A stretch of DNA of 64,000 nucleotides from Bacillus sp. FJAT-29937 (lineage in GTDB: Bacteria; Bacillota; Bacilli; Bacillales; Cytobacillaceae), in contig NZ_LMAS01000001.1 in the NCBI RefSeq assembly GCF_001509555.1, positions 626,969 to 690,968 on the forward strand, in the 5' to 3' direction. Shown in pieces: positions 47,428 through 55,546 of this stretch (the stretch's first letter is position 1; every line of letters begins with the position of its first letter). Below the pieces are notes generated by a model, which was given only the letters and a program-made list of their open reading frames with translations, did no database searches and was not told the origin of the DNA. Position numbers and translations under genes: made by a program.

Positions 47428-48060
47428 TTACACCCCCGCTTCATTTTCAAGAATGCCTGTTACTTTAGCAGCAGCTTCTTCAATCTTTGTATAATCCATA
47501 ACATCGACTAAACGGCCTTTTTTATCAACTAAATAAAATGCAGAATTATGAGTGAAGTTTCCAAGTCCATCCGGAATGACAATAACGCCAAATTTCTTCA
47601 GTAATGAGTCTAATTCAGCCTGATTAGGTATTCTCGCCATCCTCCAAGTTTCCCCATCGCTATTAAAAGCCTTTCTGTATGTTTCTAATGTTTCTGGGTC
47701 ATCTCTAGTCGGATCAAAGCTAACACTCAAAAACACAATGTCTTCGCCAATATATTTTTTTGGCAGCAAATCATAAACTTGAGCCATATTCATTTCTAAT
47801 TGCGGACAGACAGTTGCACAAGATGTGTAAAGAAACGTAATGAATACATACTTGTCTTCAAACTCAGAAATTGGATATTTCCGTCCTTTGTTATCCTCCA
47901 AAGTGACATCAGGGAATACGGGCTTTTCCTTCACTAGCTGATTCACTCTCGCGGTTTCTGCCGTAAACGCTCGGAATCCATCTGTCGCTATAAAAAACAA
48001 CACACATCCAAACAATAATACAACAATAGCAGCGATTGTATTATGCCGGTTTTTGGTCAC
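47428..48060 (-). CDS. SCO1/SenC family copper-assembly protein
   Basis: 210 residues, N-terminal membrane anchor (about 8-28), then a thioredoxin-fold domain with the copper motif CATVCP and the distal His in NFTHNSAF. It loads CuA of subunit II of cytochrome oxidase. I chose the second GTG because the first overlaps the ribosome-binding site. Within the ba3 operon. Confidence 0.9.
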   Translation of the reverse strand: MTKNRHNTIAAIVVLLFGCVLFFIATDGFRAFTAETARVNQLVKEKPVFPDVTLEDNKGRKYPISEFEDKYVFITFLYTSCATVCPQLEMNMAQVYDLLPKKYIGEDIVFLSVSFDPTRDDPETLETYRKAFNSDGETWRMARIPNQAELDSLLKKFGVIVIPDGLGNFTHNSAFYLVDKKGRLVDVMDYTKIEEAAAKVTGILENEAGV

Positions 48061-48128
48061 GGAAATCACTTCCCATATATTTTAATAAAAAGAGATAGCC
48101 CCAACATATGAGCTATCCCTATTTCAGA

Positions 48129-49826
48129 TCACCAGGTTTTAAACGGTGGTGAACCTGGAGGTGCATTAACAATCATATCTGTTAATGGTAAAACATATGC
48201 CATGGCTACAACGATAATCATAACGACTACCCAAACGCCCCAACGCTCTGTCAGATATGGGGTTCTAGCTTCTCCTTCTTCTGCTTCAGCAATCGGGAAT
48301 TCTGTTTCACCTTTTGGAGCAAAGAACATTAGGTTAAAGACTGCATATACTTGAATAATTACTGCGACCATTAGAAGTGACGCACCAATACCAATCAGTA
48401 TCATATATGGATCCCAGCCTAATGTTGTAGAAAAGTCACCATATGTTGTAAAGGAGGTTCTGCGCGGTGATCCAAACAATCCTACTGTGTGCATAGAGCC
48501 AGACATGATGATCATGGCAATTGTCCAAATAATCGTTTGAATAACACCTAATTTATTCATTTGCGGTGTTAATACTCGTTTTGATAAATGCGGTATTAAC
48601 CAATAACTAATTCCAAAGAATGTCAACACTACAGACATACCTAATGTTAAGTGGAAGTGACCAACAATCCACATTGTATTATGAACAACTTGGTCTAATT
48701 GGAAAGTAGTTTGTGCAATTCCGCCTGCTCCAGCTGGTGCAAAGGCAGCCATTGCGATAAATGGTGCCAGGAAACGGACGTCGCCCCATGGTAATTTTTT
48801 AAACCATCCAAAGAGTCCTTTTCCGCCTTTTCTTCTTCCAGTACGTTCCATAACCGCAAACATTGCGTACGCAGTCATTAAAGACGGGAATCCGATTGCT
48901 AAGCTCATAAACACGTGCATATATTTCACAGATTCTGAAATACCTGGGTCAATAATTTGATGGTGGAAACCACCTGTAATATTCATAACAACTAAGGCAA
49001 TTACTACAACTCGAGTTAAATAATCATTAAAGCGTGTTCCCCCAATAACCTTAGGTACAATTACGTACCATGCAGAAACTGCTGTTAAATACCAAATATT
49101 TACCGCTGTGTGCCCAAATGCCCAAAATAGTGTACGGGCAACCATAACATTGATTGTATCAACCCATCCAAGAGACCATGGAATAATCATAAACAGTACT
49201 TCAACCGCAACGAAAGCAGTTGCGCCGACTAATAATACAAACACTCCAGTAGCGAAGAAAGCAAGAATTGGAAGATGCTGTCCTTTGTGGTTCTTTCTCC
49301 AATTCGCAACATTGATAAATGCTCCAGCTGCAAGCGTCCACACACCTAAGACAATAAACACTAATCCGAAATAAAAGACTGGATGAGCTGCCATTGGCGG
49401 ATAGAATGTATACATAACAGATGCTTCATTCATTAAGATTGGTATAACCACTAACACAAAACCGAATATCTTCATCCAAAAACCGATCCATGCCATTTTT
49501 CTAACTTTCGGAAGAAGACCGCCTAGAGTATGTGAAAGTCCTGCATAAAAATACCCAATTGTAAAGAATGCTGACATTACAACAACTAGCAGTAATCCGT
49601 GAGCAGTTAATACTTGATAATAATTAGCCCATGTAGGCAGTTCCAGAACACCTGCACGGTTTAATCCTTGCAATAAGCCTAACAATCCGCCTAGAAGTAA
49701 TGCTATAAATGCAACAGATAAATATGATTTAGATATTTTTGCGTCCGCTAAATTTACACCAAGCACTTTATTTGCCTGATCTTTAAATGCTGTTGATTTT
49801 CCCTTTTGCTGCATAACCGTTTCCAC
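48129..49826 (-). CDS. cbaB: Cytochrome c oxidase subunit I, b(o/a)3 type
   Basis: 565 residues, about 13 spans. Type B heme-copper oxidase marks: AHGLLLVVVM, the CuB site GHTAVNIWYLTAVSAWYV with the cross-linked Tyr, HHQIIDPG, and GHFHLTLGMSVVL. Distinct from the caa3 subunit at 1624. It reduces oxygen with high affinity. GTG start behind GGGGGG. Confidence 0.93.
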   Translation of the reverse strand: METVMQQKGKSTAFKDQANKVLGVNLADAKISKSYLSVAFIALLLGGLLGLLQGLNRAGVLELPTWANYYQVLTAHGLLLVVVMSAFFTIGYFYAGLSHTLGGLLPKVRKMAWIGFWMKIFGFVLVVIPILMNEASVMYTFYPPMAAHPVFYFGLVFIVLGVWTLAAGAFINVANWRKNHKGQHLPILAFFATGVFVLLVGATAFVAVEVLFMIIPWSLGWVDTINVMVARTLFWAFGHTAVNIWYLTAVSAWYVIVPKVIGGTRFNDYLTRVVVIALVVMNITGGFHHQIIDPGISESVKYMHVFMSLAIGFPSLMTAYAMFAVMERTGRRKGGKGLFGWFKKLPWGDVRFLAPFIAMAAFAPAGAGGIAQTTFQLDQVVHNTMWIVGHFHLTLGMSVVLTFFGISYWLIPHLSKRVLTPQMNKLGVIQTIIWTIAMIIMSGSMHTVGLFGSPRRTSFTTYGDFSTTLGWDPYMILIGIGASLLMVAVIIQVYAVFNLMFFAPKGETEFPIAEAEEGEARTPYLTERWGVWVVVMIIVVAMAYVLPLTDMIVNAPPGSPPFKTW

Positions 49827-49840
49827 TGAAATTCCCCCCT

Positions 49841-50305
49841 TTATTTAACTGTAATGGTAGTACTCATTACTTGGTGGCCGGCACCACAGTATTCATTACA
49901 TAGCACTAAATAGTCACCTGGTTTGTCAAACTTTTGTGTAATCTTTTGAATATGTCCAGGCATTACCATCGCATTAATATTCGTATTGGCAACTTGGAAT
50001 CCGTGCACAACATCTTTAGAAGTCATAATGAAATGAACGGTTGATCCAGCAGGTACTTCGATATTGCCTGGATTAAAGCTAAATATTTGTAAAGTCATAA
50101 CTACTTCATATTCATTTTCACCAATTTTTTTAATTCCTGGCTGATCAAATGGCGCTGTTTGGTCCACCTTTTGCGGATCAATCGTTTCATTATGACTTGG
50201 CGGCGCCATCCCCAAGGCAAATGCTTGATAACCAGTAATGAGCATGAAAACCATTATCATTCCAAAGCTTAATGTCAGCCATATTTTTTCTCCACGATGC
50301 ATCAT
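49841..50305 (-). CDS. cbaA: Cytochrome c oxidase subunit II, ba3 type
   Basis: 154 residues with one N-terminal span and a CuA domain: VVHGFQVANT (His) and CNEYCGAGHQVM. No fused cytochrome c, unlike ctaC. It accepts electrons from cytochrome c and passes them to CbaB. 14 bases ahead of cbaB. Confidence 0.92.
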   Translation of the reverse strand: MMHRGEKIWLTLSFGMIMVFMLITGYQAFALGMAPPSHNETIDPQKVDQTAPFDQPGIKKIGENEYEVVMTLQIFSFNPGNIEVPAGSTVHFIMTSKDVVHGFQVANTNINAMVMPGHIQKITQKFDKPGDYLVLCNEYCGAGHQVMSTTITVK

Positions 50306-50314
50306 TTTCCCCCC

Positions 50315-50455
50315 CTATACTCTACCCATATATAAACCGAATAGTACTAAATAAGTAATTAGAATGACTGCCCCGACTAAGGTTACGGATAAGGCTGTTC
50401 CCTTTTCTGACTCCTCTTCAACTTTTAATTTATTATCGTGTTTTGAAGCTCCCAT
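50315..50455 (-). CDS. Cytochrome c oxidase subunit IIa, single-span
   Basis: 46 residues: polar N terminus (MGASKHDNKLKVEEESEKG), one membrane helix (about 20-43) and MGRV end. It matches the type of subunit IIa found in ba3 oxidases. First gene of the operon, 9 bases ahead of cbaA, with AGGAGG before the ATG. Too short for most gene callers. Confidence 0.75.
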   Translation of the reverse strand: MGASKHDNKLKVEEESEKGTALSVTLVGAVILITYLVLFGLYMGRV

Positions 50456-50587
50456 CTGAACCCAACCTCCTTTTGTTCTTTATAGTTACATAATAATTGC
50501 GAAAGGTTCTCATTGAAGTGAAGTGAATCACACATATCAACTCCGTACTAAATTTTAAAAAATATAGTCGTTTTCAGACAAAATTTA

Positions 50588-50622
50588 GACAAAAACATTC
50601 TTGAGACTAGAATGTTTTTGTC
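50588..50622. repeat. Perfect inverted repeat upstream of the ba3 operon
   Basis: GACAAAAACATTCT pairs perfectly with AGAATGTTTTTGTC around TGAGACT. It lies 133 bp before the subunit IIa start and 114 bp after the ykuI stop. No outside T-run, so an operator is as likely as a terminator. Confidence 0.5.
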
Positions 50623-50710
50623 GTTGGCTTCATTTCTCTGCGCTGGTGATTACTTCGTACATCAAGGACAAGTTCTGCTGAATCCAACGACAATTTAGTT
50701 TTTTACACAG

Positions 50711-50738
50711 AAAAAGGCCCCCATTTCGGAGGCCTTTA
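50711..50738 (-). terminator. Terminator overlapping the ykuI stop
   Basis: AAAGGCCTCC pairs with GG(g)GGCCTTT; the stop TAA is in the first arm; T-run TTTTTC on the minus strand. Confidence 0.75.
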
Positions 50739-51953
50739 AAGTAATCCTTCATGTTCATAAAGGAAATCATATGAAAGATCAATAAATATATAATCAAGCG
50801 CATTGAGCGGATACGAAAAAGTTCGGATTGTTTGCCCTGTTTCGATATCTCGGTATAAATCAGATAAAAAACCTCGTTTTTCCTTTTTCATTTTCAAAAT
50901 GTTTTCGAAAAAATAGGGACGCCAGCTCCAGTTTTTTTGGAGGTATTGCGGCTGAAGCAGCCAATTATTTTCTTCCTTAAAAATGTTGGCAGATTTCTGA
51001 ATTCCATTCTCATCACATACATATAAGCGAAAAGCAACATCCGTTAAAGAGAGAGAAAGTTCCTTTATTAAATCTTCATATCCGAGCATTCTGCGATTTT
51101 TTGTTTGCAGAAACTGAGTCAACTTTTCATTGAACTTTTCCGTTACACTATACAATTCTTCGAGTTTTTTCTTTTCGTAAGCAATAAATTCATGCCATTT
51201 TTCCTTCAATTTCTCCTTCTGAATATCGCGTTCTACAAACTCCTCTGCAGGTTTTTGCAAATAAAAGCCCTGATAATATCTTCCACCATTTCTCCACGCA
51301 AATTGAAGCTGATAAACCATTTCAATATTTTTAAAAAGCAAAGTAGCCCCAATTTTTCGCGCTAATAAAGAAATAGAAAGTAAAATATCATGTAGTATAT
51401 GTGCAGAAGCAGTAGAACGCAGCTCATTTAGATCAACCTTTAAAATGTTCGGAGAGATTTGTCCAATTCGATCTAAATGGCTTCTCTCATTTCCCATATT
51501 GTCAATGGCAATCTTAATACCGTAAGTACGAATATAATTTAATAGATGATCTAAATGTTCTACTTCGCCCTTGTAGACACGCTCAGTGGATTCTAATACG
51601 ATTCGATTTAGCTTTAATCCCTTTTCTTGATATTCAAACAAAATAGAAAGAAATGATTCAGCATTATCAAACATTAATAAATCTGCGTCTTTATTAATAA
51701 AAAGAAGAATATCATCCTCAATTAAAAGTGCTTTATCTAACGCCTTTCTTAAGACGGTATGATCGATTTCCAGTCTGTATTCTTCAGGTATGCTTTCATC
51801 TAGAAAAATAGGCCCTAAACTTACTATCCCATTTTCCCCTTTATATCTCCCTAGTATTTCATAGCCTGCAACTCTTAGTTCATCAGCACTAAATATCGGC
51901 TGAAAATACGGAAAGACATGATCCAAATCCGTTAATATTTCCAGGGCATCCAT
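50736..51953 (-). CDS. ykuI: Degenerate EAL-domain c-di-GMP-binding protein YkuI
   Basis: 405 residues. N-terminal EAL domain (1-250) has ILGR in place of EALLR, and C-terminal PAS-like domain (about 280-405). B. subtilis YkuI binds c-di-GMP but shows no hydrolysis. I chose the second ATG because GGAGGG is seven bases from it. In B. subtilis it is followed by ykuJ; here the ba3 operon intervenes. Confidence 0.9.
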   Translation of the reverse strand: MDALEILTDLDHVFPYFQPIFSADELRVAGYEILGRYKGENGIVSLGPIFLDESIPEEYRLEIDHTVLRKALDKALLIEDDILLFINKDADLLMFDNAESFLSILFEYQEKGLKLNRIVLESTERVYKGEVEHLDHLLNYIRTYGIKIAIDNMGNERSHLDRIGQISPNILKVDLNELRSTASAHILHDILLSISLLARKIGATLLFKNIEMVYQLQFAWRNGGRYYQGFYLQKPAEEFVERDIQKEKLKEKWHEFIAYEKKKLEELYSVTEKFNEKLTQFLQTKNRRMLGYEDLIKELSLSLTDVAFRLYVCDENGIQKSANIFKEENNWLLQPQYLQKNWSWRPYFFENILKMKKEKRGFLSDLYRDIETGQTIRTFSYPLNALDYIFIDLSYDFLYEHEGLL

Positions 51954-52000
51954 TTTCATACCCTCCAGTATTAATTAATTAAATACTTTTTAAATGGACA

Positions 52001-52032
52001 AAAATACCGATAATCCTATCGGTATTTTCATC
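52001..52032 (-). terminator. Terminator of aspA
   Basis: AAAATACCGATA pairs with TATCGGTATTTT across ATCC, followed by TTGTCC on the minus strand. Confidence 0.85.
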
Positions 52033-52063
52033 ATAAATTAATTACATTATATTGGGGATAACA

Positions 52064-53479
52064 TTACTTATCAAGTAAAGAAGCACCAGAGATGCCAGGC
52101 TTTGTCATTTCATATGGATCTAGAATCAGATCTAATTCTTCTTCACTTAGCACATCATATTGCAAGCATAATTCACGAATGGATTTCCCATTTACGATCG
52201 ATTCTCTCGCAATTTCAGAAGCGACATTGTACCCGATATGCGGATTGACAGCAGTTAATAAACCTACACTTTTTTCCACATATTCTTTAAGGCGGTCTGC
52301 ATTGGCCGTTATTCCAGACACACAGAAGTCAGTAAATACACGGAAGCCATTATTCATGATTGAGATGGATTGCAGTAAGTTAAATAATAATACTGGCTCC
52401 ATAACATTCAACTCAAATTGACCAGCTTCAGACGCAAGAGAGATCGTATGATCATTGCCAATTACTTGGAAAGCAATTTGGTTAATAACTTCAGGCATAA
52501 CCGGATTAACTTTTCCTGGCATAATAGATGAACCAGGCTGACGTGAAGGCAAGTTAATTTCATACAAGCCTGCTCTCGGCCCAGAAGCCATTAAACGAAG
52601 GTCGTTTGCGATTTTTGACATATTAACCATGCAAATTTTAAGGGCTGATGATACTTCAGTATATGTATCTGTGTTTTGTGTAGCATCTACAAGATTTCCA
52701 GCTGGTTTCACAGGGATGCCAGATATCTCAGCTAAATACTGGACAACCTTTTCAATATAAAGAGGATCCGCATTCAGCCCTGTTCCTACAGCAGTTGCGC
52801 CCATATTTACCTCTAATAAATTCTCCATCGATCTTTCAATTCTCTTAATATCCCGTTCAATCACATTCGTATAAGCCCTGAATTCCTGCCCTAGACGAAT
52901 GGGAACTGCATCCTGTAAATGAGTTCTTCCCATCTTTATTACCGAATCAAATTCGATAGCCTTTTGGTTAAAAGCTTCCTTCATTTCATTCATAGTAGTT
53001 AATAATGTTTCTACTGCTCTATATACGGAAAGATGAATAGCTGTTGGAAAAGCATCGTTTGTAGATTGGGCCATATTAACATCAATATTTGGATTCAGAT
53101 GAAAATATTCACCCTTTTCCTTCCCCAAGAACTCTAATCCTCTATTCGCGATAACTTCATTCGCATTCATATTAACGGATGTTCCCGCTCCGCCTTGGAT
53201 CGGATCTACAATGAAGTGATCATGCCATTTCCCTGAAATAATTTCATCTGCCGCTTTGCAGATTGCCTCCGCTTTTCCTTTATATAAACGCCCAATACTT
53301 GAATTTGCAAGCGCAGCAGCTTTCTTTACAATTGCCATTGCAATAATTAAATCTTTGTTTATTTTATATCCTGTAATGGGAAAATTCTCAACAGCTCTTA
53401 ATGTTTGTATTCCATAATATGCTTCTATCGGAACATGCTTTTCTCCCAAGAAATCCTTTTCAACACGATATGTACTCAC
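52064..53479 (-). CDS. aspA: Aspartate ammonia-lyase
   Basis: 471 residues. GSSIMPGKVNP is the catalytic-loop signature of the fumarase/aspartase family, QGGAGTSVNMNANEV and NMAQSTNDAFPTA are substrate-binding stretches typical of aspartases. Converts aspartate to fumarate and ammonia. GTG start behind AGGAGA. Monocistronic with its own terminator. Confidence 0.9.
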   Translation of the reverse strand: MSTYRVEKDFLGEKHVPIEAYYGIQTLRAVENFPITGYKINKDLIIAMAIVKKAAALANSSIGRLYKGKAEAICKAADEIISGKWHDHFIVDPIQGGAGTSVNMNANEVIANRGLEFLGKEKGEYFHLNPNIDVNMAQSTNDAFPTAIHLSVYRAVETLLTTMNEMKEAFNQKAIEFDSVIKMGRTHLQDAVPIRLGQEFRAYTNVIERDIKRIERSMENLLEVNMGATAVGTGLNADPLYIEKVVQYLAEISGIPVKPAGNLVDATQNTDTYTEVSSALKICMVNMSKIANDLRLMASGPRAGLYEINLPSRQPGSSIMPGKVNPVMPEVINQIAFQVIGNDHTISLASEAGQFELNVMEPVLLFNLLQSISIMNNGFRVFTDFCVSGITANADRLKEYVEKSVGLLTAVNPHIGYNVASEIARESIVNGKSIRELCLQYDVLSEEELDLILDPYEMTKPGISGASLLDK

Positions 53480-53621
53480 AAATAACATCTCCTAGTCAAC
53501 CAATTATTGATGAAAGAGAAGTTGTCCACTCCCCTTAGGTTTAGTATACTACTATTCATTAAGTTTTTCCGTTAGTTTTTTATAAAGGGTAATTTTTCAA
53601 ATATTAGAATAATATTTCAAA

Positions 53622-53664
53622 AAAAATAACCAGCATGGAGTTAATTCTCCCTGCTGGTTATGAT
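53622..53664 (-). terminator. Terminator of fadH
   Basis: ATAACCAGCA pairs with TGCTGGTTAT, extended by GGAG/CTCC, and followed by TTTTTTTTG on the minus strand. Confidence 0.88.
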
Positions 53665-54429
53665 CTAGAACGGATACTGATTTAACCATTGTCCGCCGTC
53701 CATAGTAATACATTCACCATTCATATAAGCCGCATGCTCAGAAAAAAGAAAATAAGCTAATTCAGCAATTTCCTCAGGTTTTCCAAGTCTTCCTAATGGC
53801 ACACTATTAATCGTTCTTTCTGCAGCTGCATCCGACTCCCATAGCCGCTCGGCTCCACCTGTCCGTTCAATCGGTCCGGGGGCGATTGCATTTACTCTTA
53901 TCCCATATTTCCTTCCCCATTCTACTGCCAATGTTCTTGTCATCGATAGTACGCCTGCTTTCGCCGCAGCTGAATGAATGACGCCAGCACCTGCATCCCA
54001 GGCATATGTAGCGACCATATTGATGATACTGCCTTTAATCCCCTTTTCGATCCAGTACTTGCCTATTTCGCTAGAACAATAAAATGTTCCATTAAGGACA
54101 ATATTGATGACTGAATTCCAGCCATTTGCGCTAAGTTTTTCAGCGGGACAAATAAAGTTTCCAGCTGCATTATTGATAAGATAATCGATTCTTCCAAAGG
54201 TATTAAGTGTTTGGTCTACCATATTTTTCACATGGTCTATTTCACGAACATCCATTTGAACCGTCAACACTTGCCCTGGAAATGTTTCTATTTCCAATTT
54301 TGCTTCGTTTAAGCGCTCCTTTGTCCTTCCGGTTATAACAACAAAAGCACTCGCCTCAGCAAAACGCTTCGCCATATATTTACCCATACCACTTGAACCA
54401 CCTGTAACAATTACGACCTTTTCCTTCAT
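53665..54429 (-). CDS. fadH: 2,4-dienoyl-CoA reductase, SDR family
   Basis: 254 residues. GGSSGMGKYMA binds NADPH, NNAAGNF is the SDR middle motif, and the catalytic Lys in HSAAAKAGV is present; the usual YxxxK Tyr is replaced as in dienoyl-CoA reductases. It is close to B. subtilis FadH (YkuF), which reduces polyunsaturated acyl-CoA during beta-oxidation. Start follows GAGGAGGGG. Confidence 0.88.
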   Translation of the reverse strand: MKEKVVIVTGGSSGMGKYMAKRFAEASAFVVITGRTKERLNEAKLEIETFPGQVLTVQMDVREIDHVKNMVDQTLNTFGRIDYLINNAAGNFICPAEKLSANGWNSVINIVLNGTFYCSSEIGKYWIEKGIKGSIINMVATYAWDAGAGVIHSAAAKAGVLSMTRTLAVEWGRKYGIRVNAIAPGPIERTGGAERLWESDAAAERTINSVPLGRLGKPEEIAELAYFLFSEHAAYMNGECITMDGGQWLNQYPF

Positions 54430-54448
54430 CCTTTCCCCTCCTCAAAAA

Positions 54449-54464
54449 ATGAATGATCATTCAT
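54449..54464. promoter_or_regulatory. Palindrome ATGAATGATCATTCAT, FadR-like operator
   Basis: Perfect 16-bp palindrome 20 bp upstream of fadH. Its half-site TGAATGA equals that of the B. subtilis FadR operator, but the four-base centre of that consensus is absent. FadR controls fadH in B. subtilis, so a FadR-type TetR protein is the likely ligand. Confidence 0.55.
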
Positions 54465-54645
54465 TCTATATTTTACCATTAGCAGTTTGAATTTTCTAAT
54501 AAATTTTATGGGTTTTATCATTATTGCAAAACTCATAAATTATGTTAAATCCATTTTTCTCCCTTCTTTTTATGATAAGAGTTTGATAGTATTAGAAGGT
54601 ATCTATGTTTTTAGTGAAAATGAATTAGATTGGTTGGTCATATTC

Positions 54646-55512
54646 ATGCCGAAAAAAGTTACGAGAAGGTCGTTTTTGAAAAAAGTATTCGGCTCTTTAC
54701 TTACCATTTCTGGTCTAGGTGCTGGAGGATATTATTATGCAGGTCATATTGAGCCAAAGCTTTTAGATATAAATAATTTTCCGATTCGTCATAAATCAAT
54801 TCCAAAAAGCTTCAATCATTTCAAAATTGTTCAGTTCAGTGATACTCATTTGGGCTTTCAATATGATAGAAAGCAATTCATGACTCTTGTCGATCAAATT
54901 AATAAGCTTAAACCAGATCTCATCTTTTTCACAGGAGATTTGTTGGACGCTCCAAATCAATACTTAGAAGGCGATAAAATCATTCCTCTTCTAAAAAAAC
55001 TGCATGCCCCATTTGGTAAATTTGCTATATACGGTAATCATGATCATGGAGGGTACGGATCAGATATTTATAAATCCATCATTGAGCAAGGTGATTTTAA
55101 TTTACTGCTAAACAGTCATAAACAAGTAAAATTACTTGATGGCAGCAGCTTGTATATCATTGGTATTGATGATGCCATGCTAGGAAATCCTGACATCAGT
55201 AAAGCTTTAGCAGGAGTTCCTGAAGATTCATACAAAATCCTCTTATCCCATGCTCCCGATTTAGCAGATGAGGCTTCAGAGTTAAATATCCAGCTTCAGC
55301 TAAGCGGTCATAGCCATGGGGGGCAAATCCAGATTCCTTTCATTGGCGCCCTTGTAAAGCCTCCATTTGCAGAAAAATATCATGAAGGCTTTTATGAAAT
55401 TGGCGGAACGCCATTAACACTCTATGTCAATCGCGGAATAGGAACTACTAGGCTGCCATTCCGATTTCTATCAAAACCTGAATTGACTGTATTTACACTT
55501 GTAAGTGAATAG
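54646..55512 (+). CDS. ykuE: Metallophosphoesterase YkuE with Tat signal
   Basis: 288 residues. N-terminal twin-arginine motif TRRSFLKK, then a hydrophobic stretch (SLLTISGLGAGGYYYAG). Metal motifs: SDTHLG, FTGDLLDAP, YGNHDHGG, LLSHAPD, LSGHSHGGQ. YkuE is a Tat substrate of B. subtilis that binds the wall. The ATG has a weak ribosome-binding site; longer in-frame readings exist but lack one too. Confidence 0.9.
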   Translation: MPKKVTRRSFLKKVFGSLLTISGLGAGGYYYAGHIEPKLLDINNFPIRHKSIPKSFNHFKIVQFSDTHLGFQYDRKQFMTLVDQINKLKPDLIFFTGDLLDAPNQYLEGDKIIPLLKKLHAPFGKFAIYGNHDHGGYGSDIYKSIIEQGDFNLLLNSHKQVKLLDGSSLYIIGIDDAMLGNPDISKALAGVPEDSYKILLSHAPDLADEASELNIQLQLSGHSHGGQIQIPFIGALVKPPFAEKYHEGFYEIGGTPLTLYVNRGIGTTRLPFRFLSKPELTVFTLVSE

Positions 55513-55546
55513 AAAAAGGAAAAGCATTTGCTTTTCCTTTTTCTAT
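55511..55546. terminator. Bidirectional terminator between ykuE and the GGDEF-EAL gene
   Basis: AAAAAGGAAAAGCA pairs perfectly with TGCTTTTCCTTTTT around TT. Confidence 0.88.
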
